A program made the translations under genes and the position numbers. Below, in pieces: positions 9,040-16,733 of a stretch of DNA of 44,002 nucleotides. Under the pieces are notes generated by a model. It did no database searches, was not told the origin of the DNA, and worked only from the letters and a program-made list of their open reading frames with translations. The stretch is from Candidatus Sumerlaeota bacterium (lineage in GTDB: Bacteria > Sumerlaeota > Sumerlaeia > Sumerlaeales > Sumerlaeaceae): positions 1 through 44,002 of the forward strand of contig JAPLSQ010000013.1 in NCBI GenBank assembly GCA_026398535.1, in the 5' to 3' direction. Within the stretch, counting starts at the first letter, position 1, and the number at the start of each line of letters is the position of its first letter.

Positions 9040-10260
9040 TCACCTTGTCACGGGGCCGGTGGTGGAGGCGGCCCGCGTGGCGGTTGACGTGGCGCTCAGG
9101 TCGATTGGCGGGAGGGTGTCGCGCACCCTTACTTTCGCGCCCGGCTGTGTTTTCTGCAATCCCTCGGTGATGACCCGTTCGCCGGGCTTGAGCCCGTTTT
9201 CTATGACCCAGTAACTGTCCTGCCAGGCGGTCGCCGTGACAGGGCGCATCTCGACCGTGTCGTTCTCGCCAACCACGTAGACATAGGCGCCCGTCGGCCC
9301 GATTTGCACCGCGCGCTGGGGCGCCACGATGGCATTGGGCCGCTCGACGCCGACCAGGCGCACCGTGACGAACAGCCCGCCCGCAAGGCGTCCCTTCGCA
9401 TTGGGGAACTCGGCCCGTGAGAGGTTGGTGCCAGTCTGCGGGTTGACGACGACGTCGCCGAAGTTGATGCGTCCTTTCTCCTCATAAAGGGCGCCGTCGA
9501 TCGTGGTGATCTCCACGATGAGGTCCTTGTCGACCTGGCGCAGTTTGCCTTCTTCGGATTGCTTGCGCGCTTCAAGTATCTGGCGCTCGCTGACGGAGAA
9601 GTTCACGAAGATCGGGTCAAGGTCGTAGACGCGCGCGAGCAGGCTGTTTTGTCCGGCGTCCACGAGGTCGCCCATGTGTTTGTCACCCTTGCTCATGACT
9701 CCTTTGATAGGCGCGGTAATGGTCGTGTAGCTGAGGTCAAGCTCGGCCTTGGCCACGTTGGCCCGGCTGAGGCGGACGTCGGCCTGCGACGTGTCCAGTG
9801 CGGCTTGCGCGTCGTCGAGGTCCTTGCGCGCGAGCGCGTTCGTCGCGGAGAGTTGCTGGGCCCGCGCGAGGTCGAACCCGGCCTGTCGCACGGTGGCCTC
9901 GGCGCGCGAAAGCCGTGCCTTGGCCACGTCGAGGTCGGCCTGGAAGGAGCGCGGATCGATGCGGTACAGCAGGTCGCCCTCCTTGACCTCGGCGCCGTCC
10001 TTGAAAGCTTTTTCGATGACAACCCCCTGCACGCGGGCGCGGATGTCGATCATGGCCGAGGCCTCCGTCTGTCCGACGAACTCAAACGTCACGGGGACGG
10101 ATTGCGCCTTGGTGACGGCAACGGTCACATCGGCAATTGGCGCCGGTTCCCCGGTCGTCTTTGCCGGTTCACGGTCGCAGCCTGCAACCACCAGCGATAA
10201 CAACACCCCTGCGGCCAGCGATCCCCGCTGGCGCCATGCTGCAGTGGATCCCACGATCAT
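9040..10260 (-). CDS. RND efflux periplasmic adaptor lipoprotein (AcrA/MexA-like)
   Basis: A 406-residue membrane fusion protein that bridges the RND pump and an outer-membrane channel. The N-terminus is a lipoprotein signal with lipobox LVVAGC, giving a lipid-anchored cysteine at about residue 28. Domains follow the family order. First come the strand VPVTFEFVGQTEA and the lipoyl half (VVIEKAFKDGAEVKEGDLLYRID). Next is an alpha-helical hairpin rich in Ala/Arg/Asp at about 105-165, the second lipoyl half (ITAPIKGVMS), a beta barrel, and a membrane-proximal domain (GERVITEGLQKTQPGAKV). GAAGGG lies eight bases before the ATG. It is the first gene of the acrA-acrB type operon. Confidence 0.93.
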   Translation of the reverse strand: MIVGSTAAWRQRGSLAAGVLLSLVVAGCDREPAKTTGEPAPIADVTVAVTKAQSVPVTFEFVGQTEASAMIDIRARVQGVVIEKAFKDGAEVKEGDLLYRIDPRSFQADLDVAKARLSRAEATVRQAGFDLARAQQLSATNALARKDLDDAQAALDTSQADVRLSRANVAKAELDLSYTTITAPIKGVMSKGDKHMGDLVDAGQNSLLARVYDLDPIFVNFSVSERQILEARKQSEEGKLRQVDKDLIVEITTIDGALYEEKGRINFGDVVVNPQTGTNLSRAEFPNAKGRLAGGLFVTVRLVGVERPNAIVAPQRAVQIGPTGAYVYVVGENDTVEMRPVTATAWQDSYWVIENGLKPGERVITEGLQKTQPGAKVRVRDTLPPIDLSATSTATRAASTTGPVTR

Positions 10261-10381
10261 GGAACATTCCCTTCTATGTTGATATGCTTCACTGTGTCCC
10301 TGGCGTCGATGTTCAACGCATCCGCGCCAAGGAATAATCGGGCGCGCCTGCCGATTCTTGTCCTCCTCTGCTGACAGCTTT

Positions 10382-10411
10382 ATTATATAATACTCCTGAT
10401 TTTTTAAACAA
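10382..10411 (-). promoter_or_regulatory. Candidate promoter of the efflux operon
   Basis: On the minus strand, TTGTTT (10411-10406) is followed after 18 bases by a perfect TATAAT (10387-10382). Transcription would begin near 10375, giving a leader of about 115 bases before the adaptor gene. The -35 box matches only three of six positions, so an activator may be needed. The call rests on sequence alone. Confidence 0.5.
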
Positions 10412-10477
10412 GTTAATGGAGATTGTGCGGCTTTAATTTTCAGCTAATTCAAGAAAAAAACAACCTGTTCCGCCGCG

Positions 10478-10520
10478 TCCGTGATCCGTCAGCCTGGATT
10501 AGGGGTTGACGGATCACGGA
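10478..10520. repeat. Perfect 14-bp inverted repeat, possible operator or hairpin
   Basis: Arms TCCGTGATCCGTCA (10478-10491) and TGACGGATCACGGA (10507-10520) match perfectly around a 15-base loop. No T-run follows on either strand, so it is not a standard terminator. It lies about 70-95 bases upstream of the efflux promoter and 60-100 bases before the divergent gene at 10580, a position suited to a shared operator. In RNA of the rightward gene it could form a stable leader hairpin. Confidence 0.7.
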
Positions 10521-10579
10521 GTTTGTTGATAATGACCAGAAATCGCGCATTTTCGGCGCTCATGCGGGTTGTCAATTGA

Positions 10580-10975
10580 ATGATCAAATTGTTCGCGATT
10601 GTGATGCTGGCGACGTGGGCGCCGGTTGTCCTCTGTCCACCCATCGTCATCCTTGTCGACAGGATCAGGCTGTTGCCCGCGCGTGTCGTCGGCTATTGCT
10701 TCATGATGATGATTCAGATCCGGAGGGATTCATATCATGCGCTTGTGTTGAGGCATGAGCTGGAACACCTGCGGCAGATACGCTTGTTTTCGCCTCTGGG
10801 AATGGGATTGTTCCTGCTCATCCATTATGGATGGCTGTTTCTGCGCCACAGACGCTTCGGCGTCGTCTATGAAAAGTCATGGATCGAAAAAAAGGCAAGG
10901 CAGGCAATGATGCGCGCCACGCCTTTGCCGCGATACATTCTTATTGATGGCAGGACGATCCGCTGGGTCAAATAA
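10580..10975 (+). CDS. Small membrane protein with HExxH motif, putative metalloprotease-like
   Basis: A 131-residue protein with an N-terminal hydrophobic segment (residues about 2-27) and a second one at about 74-87 (MGLFLLIHYGWLFL). Between them is RHELEHLRQIR, a zinc-metalloprotease HExxH motif. A later glutamate in WIEKKARQA may be the third metal ligand. I know of short uncharacterised Gram-negative proteins with the same order: HExxHxxQ, then a hydrophobic 'YLREYLRHR'-type helix, then an E-x-x-A motif. This copy fits that plan. Activity is unproven; peptidase is an inference from the motif. The start has no obvious ribosome binding site. It converges with xdhC, 23 bases apart. Confidence 0.6.
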   Translation: MIKLFAIVMLATWAPVVLCPPIVILVDRIRLLPARVVGYCFMMMIQIRRDSYHALVLRHELEHLRQIRLFSPLGMGLFLLIHYGWLFLRHRRFGVVYEKSWIEKKARQAMMRATPLPRYILIDGRTIRWVK

Positions 10976-10998
10976 TGCCGCGGCGCGGTTGAGCGATT

Positions 10999-11787
10999 TT
11001 ATTGCGGCGGATTGTCTGAATGACGCTTGGTCACGATCTGCGCGGCGATGGAGATGGCGATTTCTTCGGGCGTTTCAGCGCCGATATCCAGACCGGCGGG
11101 GCAGTGAACACGGTCGATCTGGCTTTCAGGAACCCCTTTAGCGATGAGGTCGGCGCGAAATACCGACATCTTTGTGCGGCTGCCGACCATCGCGATGTAA
11201 CACGCGGATGACTTGATAGCCTCCTCAAGGCAGTATTTGTCATGGTTGTGGCCGCGTGTGACGATGACGACAAAGCTGTTGGCATCTATGGGAAGCTGGG
11301 CGAATTGCTCCTCAAATGGCGCCGCGAGCACCGCATGGGCCGCGGGGAATCGCTCTGCGTTGGCGAACTGCGGGCGGTCGTCGGTCACGGTGATATGAAA
11401 GTCGAGCGCGCGGCAAATGTCCACGAGCGCGCGGGAGATGTGGCCGCCGCCCAGGATGAAAAGCTTTTCGTCGGTTTTCAGCGGTTCGATGAGCACCTTA
11501 AGTTCGCCTCCGCAGAGCATGTCGTATTCGTTGGCGTTTTGCGCCGAGAGATCCATTTCGCGAATGACGATGCGCCCGGTGCGCATGCAATCGCGCGCGA
11601 GCGCACAAAGGTCGGCCTCGAGGCATCCGCCGCCGACAGTGCCCGTAACGCGCCCGCTCTCGTCGACGAGCATCTTTGCCCCGGCCCGCCGCGGCGTGGA
11701 ACCCGTCGTCTCGATGATGGTAACCATCGCGCCGCGTTTGCCTGCTTTCAGCAGGGCCGCGGCAGCTTCTATGATCCGGGAGGACAT
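10999..11787 (-). CDS. xdhC: XdhC/CoxI family protein
   Basis: A 262-residue protein of the XdhC/CoxI family, which in known systems inserts or sulfurates the molybdenum cofactor for xanthine dehydrogenase-type enzymes. The N-terminal XdhC domain carries TTGSTPRRAGAKMLVDESG and VGGGCLEADL. The C-terminal Rossmann domain has LFILGGGHISRALVDI at about 109-124 and the second signature FVVIVTRGHNHDKYCLEEA. Length is normal. No molybdenum hydroxylase gene lies in the window, so its client enzyme must be elsewhere. It lies downstream of rph on the same strand with a 55-base gap. No strong ribosome binding site precedes the ATG. Confidence 0.9.
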   Translation of the reverse strand: MSSRIIEAAAALLKAGKRGAMVTIIETTGSTPRRAGAKMLVDESGRVTGTVGGGCLEADLCALARDCMRTGRIVIREMDLSAQNANEYDMLCGGELKVLIEPLKTDEKLFILGGGHISRALVDICRALDFHITVTDDRPQFANAERFPAAHAVLAAPFEEQFAQLPIDANSFVVIVTRGHNHDKYCLEEAIKSSACYIAMVGSRTKMSVFRADLIAKGVPESQIDRVHCPAGLDIGAETPEEIAISIAAQIVTKRHSDNPPQ

Positions 11788-11842
11788 GGCCGGTTAAATT
11801 TGGGGGGAATTCATGGTTCCATTGGCGTTCATTGACGGTTCT

Positions 11843-12565
11843 TTAATTCAGCGCGGGGATGATTTCCTTCTGGGCGGCGACAAGCTCGGCAATGCCTTTG
11901 CGCCCGAGCGCGAGCATGGCCTGCAGAAGTGTGTCGTCAAAAGGATTTTTCTCGGCGGTTCCCTGGATTTCGATGAATCTGCCGCTGTCGGTCATGATAA
12001 GGTTCATGTCCACATCAGCCTGGGAATCCTCCGCGTAATTGAGGTCGAGCATGGGGATGCCCTGGATGATTCCGACGCTTGTTGCGGCAACATAGTCCGT
12101 GAGCACACCGGAGCCGACCTCACCCTGTTCGCGCAAGCCGCGCACGGCCATTGCGAGGGCGATGAAACCGCCCGTGATGGCTGCGGTGCGCGTGCCGCCG
12201 TCGGCCTGGATGACATCGCAGTCGATGGTGATTGTCCGCTCGCCCAGCTTGCGCATGTCGGCGACGGCGCGCAGCGAGCGTCCGATGAGCCTCTGGATTT
12301 CATAAGTGCGGCCGCCAACATGGCCGCGTGTCACTTCGCGCTGGATGCGCTGTTTTGAGCAGCGGGGCAGCATGGCATACTCGGCGGTCACCCACCCCTG
12401 CGCCTTGTCGCGCAGGTGGGGGGGGGCCTTGTCCTCAATGGTCGCCGTGCAAAGAACGCGCGTGTCACCAAGTTCAACCAGCACGCTTCCCTCGGCGTAC
12501 CTGGCATAGCCGGGCGTCAGGATCAGCGGGCGTTTTTCGTCGTTATTTCGTCCATCGTTTCGCAC
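11843..12565 (-). CDS. rph: Ribonuclease PH
   Basis: A 240-residue phosphorolytic 3'-5' exoribonuclease that trims tRNA 3' ends using phosphate. It shows the family signature throughout: RNDGR at the start, AEGSVLVELGDTRVLCTATIE, GWVTAEYAMLPR, GGRTYEIQRLIGRSLRA, and DVIQADGGTRTAAITG. The length is normal. The start codon is GTG at 12565; it is chosen because the conserved R-(P/N)-DGR begins at codon 2, although no ribosome binding site is clear. The common partner rdgB is absent here. It is divergent from the sugar transferase gene. Confidence 0.96.
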   Translation of the reverse strand: MRNDGRNNDEKRPLILTPGYARYAEGSVLVELGDTRVLCTATIEDKAPPHLRDKAQGWVTAEYAMLPRCSKQRIQREVTRGHVGGRTYEIQRLIGRSLRAVADMRKLGERTITIDCDVIQADGGTRTAAITGGFIALAMAVRGLREQGEVGSGVLTDYVAATSVGIIQGIPMLDLNYAEDSQADVDMNLIMTDSGRFIEIQGTAEKNPFDDTLLQAMLALGRKGIAELVAAQKEIIPALN

Positions 12566-12686
12566 AATCAGAAGTTTATGGGCGCTTGAATGGTAAAAAT
12601 CAACATGGATGTTTTACATTAAATGCGGTTTTGCGGAATCCCGCAGGATGACCACGCCAAACAGATGACAAGCTCCCGTTGATTGA

Positions 12687-14093
12687 ATGAACAAGTTTCT
12701 TAAAAGCAAGCGGTTGACACTAATCCTTGTGGCGCTGGACGCGGCGGCCTTTGTGGGGCTGTGGCTTGGGACATACCACTTGCGCCATTATCTTGCCACG
12801 ATCGGCATGATATCCAAACCGATCAATCCTCTCCGCCATTACATCGCCGCGCTTCAGATTTATGTTCCCTTATGGCTCATCTGCATCTGGTATCACGGAC
12901 TGTTTGACCATCGTGAAAAAATCACGGGGCTCAACGAACTGTCGCGCATCATCAAGACGTTTGCGACGGGGCTGATGTGGTCGCTGGCGTTTGCCTATCT
13001 TTTCAAGCAGTGGGATATCGGCCGGTTCATCCTCTTGCTGACTTCCAGCCTGTATTTTCTGTGGCTGTACGGGTCGCGAACTTTCCTGCGCGCGTGGAAA
13101 TTGTCCCATATCCGGCGCGGCGTGGGCGTGACCAATGTCATCATCATTGGCGTCGGGCGCACGGCGCGCCGCGTGATGGAGCGAATCGTAAACCATCCCG
13201 AGGGCGGCTACAGGCTGGCCGGTTTCATCGACCCCAATCCCAGACGCATGCGCCGCCTGCGCCACCATGAGATCAGCGGCTTTCCTGTGCTGGGATCGGC
13301 GAACAATCTCGTCGCGATCCTGCAATCGCATCCCGTGAACGAGGTTTTTCTGGCGGTTCCCAAGATGCCCCAGAGCGAGATGATGAACATTGTCATCAAC
13401 TGCGAAGACCTCGGCGTTCCGTTCAAGATCGTGTCCAACATTTTCCAGGTCATCACATCGCAGGTCAAAATAGATGTCATCGACGAAGTGCCCGTCATCC
13501 GGCTGAGCAATGCCAGTCTGCCCTTTCTCCATGCGTGCTTGAAACGTCTGATGGATATCGCGGTCTCAGCCGCGCTGCTCGCCCTTTTTGCCATTCCCAT
13601 GCTCATCATCGCGGCTGTCATCAGACTGGATTCACGCGGGCCGGCGCTTTTTCGCCATATCCGCGCCGGCAAAGGCGGAAAGAAGTTCATGATGTTCAAG
13701 TTTCGCACGATGCGCGCCGGCTCGGAGCCGTATGCTGCCGCTCCCGTGGATCCGTGCGATGAGCGCATTACGCGCTTCGGACGCTGGCTGCGGCGTTACA
13801 GCTTCGATGAGTTTCCGCAACTCATCAATGTGCTTCTGGGGCAGATGAGCATGGTCGGCCCGCGCCCCGAAATGCTTTTCCTGGTGGAGCAATATGAGGA
13901 GTGGCAGCGCCGCCGGCTCGATGTGAAACCGGGCGTCACCGGCCTGTGGCAGATTGTCGGCCGAAAGAATCTGCCGTTGTCGCTCAATCTGGAATACGAT
14001 TTTTACTACATCAAGAACCAGAGCCTGTACTTTGATCTGCTCATCCTGATAAAAACTATCCCCGCTGTCATCTTCGGGAAAGGCGCCTTTTGA
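12687..14093 (+). CDS. Exopolysaccharide polyprenyl-phosphate sugar-1-phosphate transferase
   Basis: A 468-residue WcaJ/WbaP-type enzyme that transfers a sugar-1-phosphate from a nucleotide sugar to undecaprenyl phosphate, the first step of exopolysaccharide or O-antigen synthesis. It has four or five membrane segments at the N-terminus, then a CoA-binding-like Rossmann domain (TNVIIIGVGRTARRVMERIV), then one more membrane segment (about 293-313). The catalytic bacterial sugar transferase domain follows, with FMMFKFRTMRAGSE, RYSFDEFPQLINVLLGQMS, VGPRPE and KPGVTGLWQI. The length matches the family. The gene after it starts nine bases downstream. The sugar used cannot be told from sequence. 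Confidence 0.92.
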   Translation: MNKFLKSKRLTLILVALDAAAFVGLWLGTYHLRHYLATIGMISKPINPLRHYIAALQIYVPLWLICIWYHGLFDHREKITGLNELSRIIKTFATGLMWSLAFAYLFKQWDIGRFILLLTSSLYFLWLYGSRTFLRAWKLSHIRRGVGVTNVIIIGVGRTARRVMERIVNHPEGGYRLAGFIDPNPRRMRRLRHHEISGFPVLGSANNLVAILQSHPVNEVFLAVPKMPQSEMMNIVINCEDLGVPFKIVSNIFQVITSQVKIDVIDEVPVIRLSNASLPFLHACLKRLMDIAVSAALLALFAIPMLIIAAVIRLDSRGPALFRHIRAGKGGKKFMMFKFRTMRAGSEPYAAAPVDPCDERITRFGRWLRRYSFDEFPQLINVLLGQMSMVGPRPEMLFLVEQYEEWQRRRLDVKPGVTGLWQIVGRKNLPLSLNLEYDFYYIKNQSLYFDLLILIKTIPAVIFGKGAF

Positions 14094-14102
14094 CGGACGC
14101 GC

Positions 14103-14699
14103 ATGAACCTGAAAACACATGCGGACTCCCGGCGCGGCGGAGCGACCTTTACGATGTTGCTGTTTTTCCTGCTCATCGTTTCTTCGGGTCTCATGTACTT
14201 TTATTTCATGCGATGCCGCAACCTCGAGCGAGAGCTTGAGCGGTGGCGCGCGGGGATGAAAACACGCGAGGATGTCCAGCTTGTCACCACAACGAAGGAA
14301 CCGCCGCCGCCGCCGGTTCCCGTGAAGGACAAGACGCTGGGCATGCCGGCGCCGGCGGTCGCCAAATTGCCGGATTCAGCCGCGCCCTCAACGCAACAGA
14401 CGCATGCGGCGCCATTTCATGACTTGTCAATCGCGGAAGACAGGCAGAAGATTGAAGACAAACGAGTGACGCTGCCGCCGCGCCAGCAAACCGACGCCCG
14501 CCAGAAAACGCCCGCAAAACCGGCGAGCGCGGAGCCGCGCCGCGAATCCAAACCGCGCTCAACACCCATTGCCTCCGCATACGATCTTCCGGCATCGGAT
14601 GATGGTCAAGCGTCCAGCCAGCAAACAGGCGGTGATCAGGCCAAACCGCGGGTGCGTGTCAGCGTTCCCCGGCGCACGCCCGCGCCAGGCAGGGAATAG
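14103..14699 (+). CDS. Hypothetical single-pass membrane protein, Pro/Ala/Lys-rich
   Basis: A 198-residue protein with a positive N-terminus, one membrane segment (about 17-35, FTMLLFFLLIVSSGLMYFYF), a short charged helix (RNLERELERWRAG) and a long low-complexity tail rich in Pro, Lys, Arg, Ala and Gln, including a PPPPPVPVK run. This plan resembles a membrane-anchored periplasmic or cell-wall-associated spacer, but no family is recognised. It starts nine bases after the sugar transferase and is probably co-transcribed with it, so a role near polysaccharide assembly is possible but unproven. Confidence 0.65.
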   Translation: MNLKTHADSRRGGATFTMLLFFLLIVSSGLMYFYFMRCRNLERELERWRAGMKTREDVQLVTTTKEPPPPPVPVKDKTLGMPAPAVAKLPDSAAPSTQQTHAAPFHDLSIAEDRQKIEDKRVTLPPRQQTDARQKTPAKPASAEPRRESKPRSTPIASAYDLPASDDGQASSQQTGGDQAKPRVRVSVPRRTPAPGRE

Positions 14700-15035
14700 C
14701 ACATCATCATTAACAACCGCCACCTCACGCGATCCGTTGAACCGGGGCTGGTTCGGCATGGGACGGCTCGACATCCCGTTTGTTGATTTGAATGATGATG
14801 CGTAAAAAAACGGTTGCATCTCCAATGATGAATATAGTTTTTAGCGTGCGAATAACTAAAACGCAACGAGAGGAAATCCTTCGTGATGACGCGAAGGGAA
14901 GCACGCCTCCGGAGTGGAAAGACAATCGCACATTTTTTCCCGGGTCGGTTGAATTTGACCTCACGGTATCATCTTCCCTAAGTATCCCTCTCCACATTCT
15001 GGAAGCGCGAGCTTCTAATTATAAGGTTAAGCAAC
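14700..15035. other. Leader region upstream of the cold shock gene
   Basis: No convincing gene. An overlapping frame from 14792 reads into the cold shock gene and is judged a shadow. A small hairpin with a GNRA-type loop, GAAGC-GCGA-GCTTC (15002-15015), sits 20 bases before the start codon. TTGACC at about 14958 is promoter-like but its -10 partner is poor. A long structured leader is typical for cold-inducible csp genes, so this region may hold a temperature-sensing leader. Confidence 0.4.
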
Positions 15036-15236
15036 ATGGCAAATGGAAAGGTAAAGTGGTTCAACGAGCAAAAAGGCTTTGGATTTATCAAGCCTGATTC
15101 AGGAGATGATGTGTTTGTGCATTTCTCCAGCATTCAAGCCGACGGCTACAAAAAGCTTGAAGAGGGCGATAGCGTGACCTTCGATGTCGTCAAGGGGCCG
15201 AAGGGCATGCAGGCCGCCAACGTTCGCAAGATGTAG
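15036..15236 (+). CDS. csp: Cold shock protein (CspA family)
   Basis: A 66-residue single cold shock domain that binds single-stranded RNA/DNA and melts RNA structure. The RNP1 motif KGFGFI and the RNP2 motif DVFVHFSSI are intact, and the opening [15 protein letters not shown] is canonical. AAGG lies about nine bases before the ATG. It appears monocistronic, with a 176-base gap to the next start. Confidence 0.97.
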   Translation: MANGKVKWFNEQKGFGFIKPDSGDDVFVHFSSIQADGYKKLEEGDSVTFDVVKGPKGMQAANVRKM

Positions 15237-15302
15237 ACGCCCGTCCTTTATCAAGCGCGACGGACGCCCCTGATGCGCGCTCCGCCGCATTTTTCTTCCA
15301 AT

Positions 15303-15347
15303 ACCACGAACAGCCCAAATCCCCGCGAAGAGCATGCGCTTCGTGGT
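15303..15347. repeat. Inverted repeat between csp and the MFS gene
   Basis: ACCACGAA (15303-15310) pairs perfectly with TTCGTGGT (15340-15347). An inner stem, CGAAG (15326-15330) with CTTCG (15339-15343), competes for the same bases, so only one stem can form at a time. No T-run follows. It could be a leader element for the MFS gene or only chance. Confidence 0.4.
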
Positions 15348-15412
15348 GAGTTGTGTTATTCGTGGATTGTTTTTTGCCTTACAGTGGAATTGAACCGCAA
15401 GACGGAGGCCTG

Positions 15413-16651
15413 ATGCAAGCGGAACACCGGTCTGTTCACTTTCGTGATATTTTCAACACCGCGGTTTTTGTTGCGGCGCTGGGGTATTTCGTGGATATTT
15501 ATGATCTCGTGCTTTTCGGCATTGTGCGCGTGCCCAGTCTGAAGTCGCTTGGTTTGTCGGGCGACGCGGTGCTCAACCAGGGGCTCTTTCTGTTAAACAT
15601 GCAGATGGCGGGCATGCTCATCGGGGGAATCGTTTTTGGGATTATCGGCGACAAAAAAGGCCGCCTTTCTCTGCTCTTCGGTTCCATTTTCCTCTACTCG
15701 ATAGCCAATGTGGCCAACGCCTATGTGAGTTCAATCGGCGCTTATGCGGCGCTGCGTTTTGTGGCTGGCGTGGGACTGGCCGGTGAACTCGGGGGAGGCA
15801 TCACGCTGGTTGCCGAGATACTTTCGAAAGAGGCGCGGGGTTATGGCACGATGATTGTCGCGTCCGTGGGCGTTGCGGGCGCCGTGCTCGCCTACTGGGT
15901 TGCTGAAAAGTTCGACTGGCGCATGGCATACCTGATTGGAGGTGTCCTTGGCCTGATGTTGCTGGCGTTGCGCATCGGTATGTTTGAATCCGGGATGTTC
16001 CGTCAAATAAAGCAACAGGGGATTCAACGGGGAAAGTTCATCGCGTTGTTCACCAACAAAAAACGTTTTGTGAAATATCTGAAATGCATTCTTATCGGGC
16101 TTCCGAGCTGGTATGTTGTCGGCATTCTGCTGACTCTTTCGCCCGAGTTTTCAAAAGAGATGAAGATCGCGGGCGACATCAACGCGGGACGCGCCATCAT
16201 GTTCTGTTACCTTGGCCTGATTCCCGGCGATGTGATCAGCGGCGTGCTGAGCCAGTGGATGAAAAGCCGCAAGAAAATCGTATGGATCTTCATGTTCGTC
16301 AGCCTGGCCTTCATCATATGGTATTACTTGTCATGGGGGGTCAGACCGGCGCTGTTCTATTTGATCTGCTTTGGACTCGGATTAGGCATCGGTTACTGGG
16401 CGGTGTTCGTGACGATTGCGGCGGAACAGTTCGGAACAAACATGCGCGCCACAGTGGCCACGACCGTGCCTAATTTTGTGCGAGGGGCGGTTATTCCGAT
16501 TACGCTCAGCTTCGATTTGGCAAAGCATCATCTGGGCATCATCGGCGGCGGAATCGTCGTCGGAATTGCCTGCATGGCGCTTGCCTTCTGGGCGCTGCAC
16601 CGGATGGAGGAAACCTTCGGCAAGGAGCTTGATTACGTGGAATTAATGTAA
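15413..16651 (+). CDS. MFS transporter (metabolite:proton symporter-like)
   Basis: A 412-residue major facilitator superfamily carrier with about twelve membrane segments. The loop after the second segment carries the MFS motif as GDKKGRLSLLFGS. DIYDLVLFGIV in the first segment and AGVGLAGELGGGITLVAE in the fourth to fifth recall the sialate/benzoate-type metabolite:H+ symporters, whose loops have the GELGGG pattern. The substrate is not evident. The start at 15413 is preferred: GGAGG precedes it by four bases and the protein then begins a few residues before the first helix. An upstream GTG at 15353 would add 20 residues of poor composition. Confidence 0.88.
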   Translation: MQAEHRSVHFRDIFNTAVFVAALGYFVDIYDLVLFGIVRVPSLKSLGLSGDAVLNQGLFLLNMQMAGMLIGGIVFGIIGDKKGRLSLLFGSIFLYSIANVANAYVSSIGAYAALRFVAGVGLAGELGGGITLVAEILSKEARGYGTMIVASVGVAGAVLAYWVAEKFDWRMAYLIGGVLGLMLLALRIGMFESGMFRQIKQQGIQRGKFIALFTNKKRFVKYLKCILIGLPSWYVVGILLTLSPEFSKEMKIAGDINAGRAIMFCYLGLIPGDVISGVLSQWMKSRKKIVWIFMFVSLAFIIWYYLSWGVRPALFYLICFGLGLGIGYWAVFVTIAAEQFGTNMRATVATTVPNFVRGAVIPITLSFDLAKHHLGIIGGGIVVGIACMALAFWALHRMEETFGKELDYVELM

Positions 16652-16733
16652 GCGCGGCGCGCTTGATTTTCACGCCCGCATGATCACAAATATGAAGTGA
16701 TGTTGAGATTGTGAATCAGGAGGAACACGCAGG

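Larger units (their letters stand above)
10261..10579. other. Divergent intergenic region before the efflux operon
   Basis: This 319-base gap between the efflux operon and a divergent membrane protein gene holds no gene. Its centre is AT-rich. It contains a promoter-like element (10382-10411, minus) and a long inverted repeat (10478-10520), listed separately. No local transcription regulator gene is present. Confidence 0.6.

Noticed and set aside
14792..15097. Frame overlapping the cold shock gene start
   Set aside because: It overlaps the secure csp gene by 62 bases in another frame, has no ribosome site and no known protein character.
16652..16733. Heat-shock promoter or CIRCE element before clpB
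   Set aside because: CTTGATT and CCCGCAT occur but with far too short a spacing, and no CIRCE inverted repeat is present.
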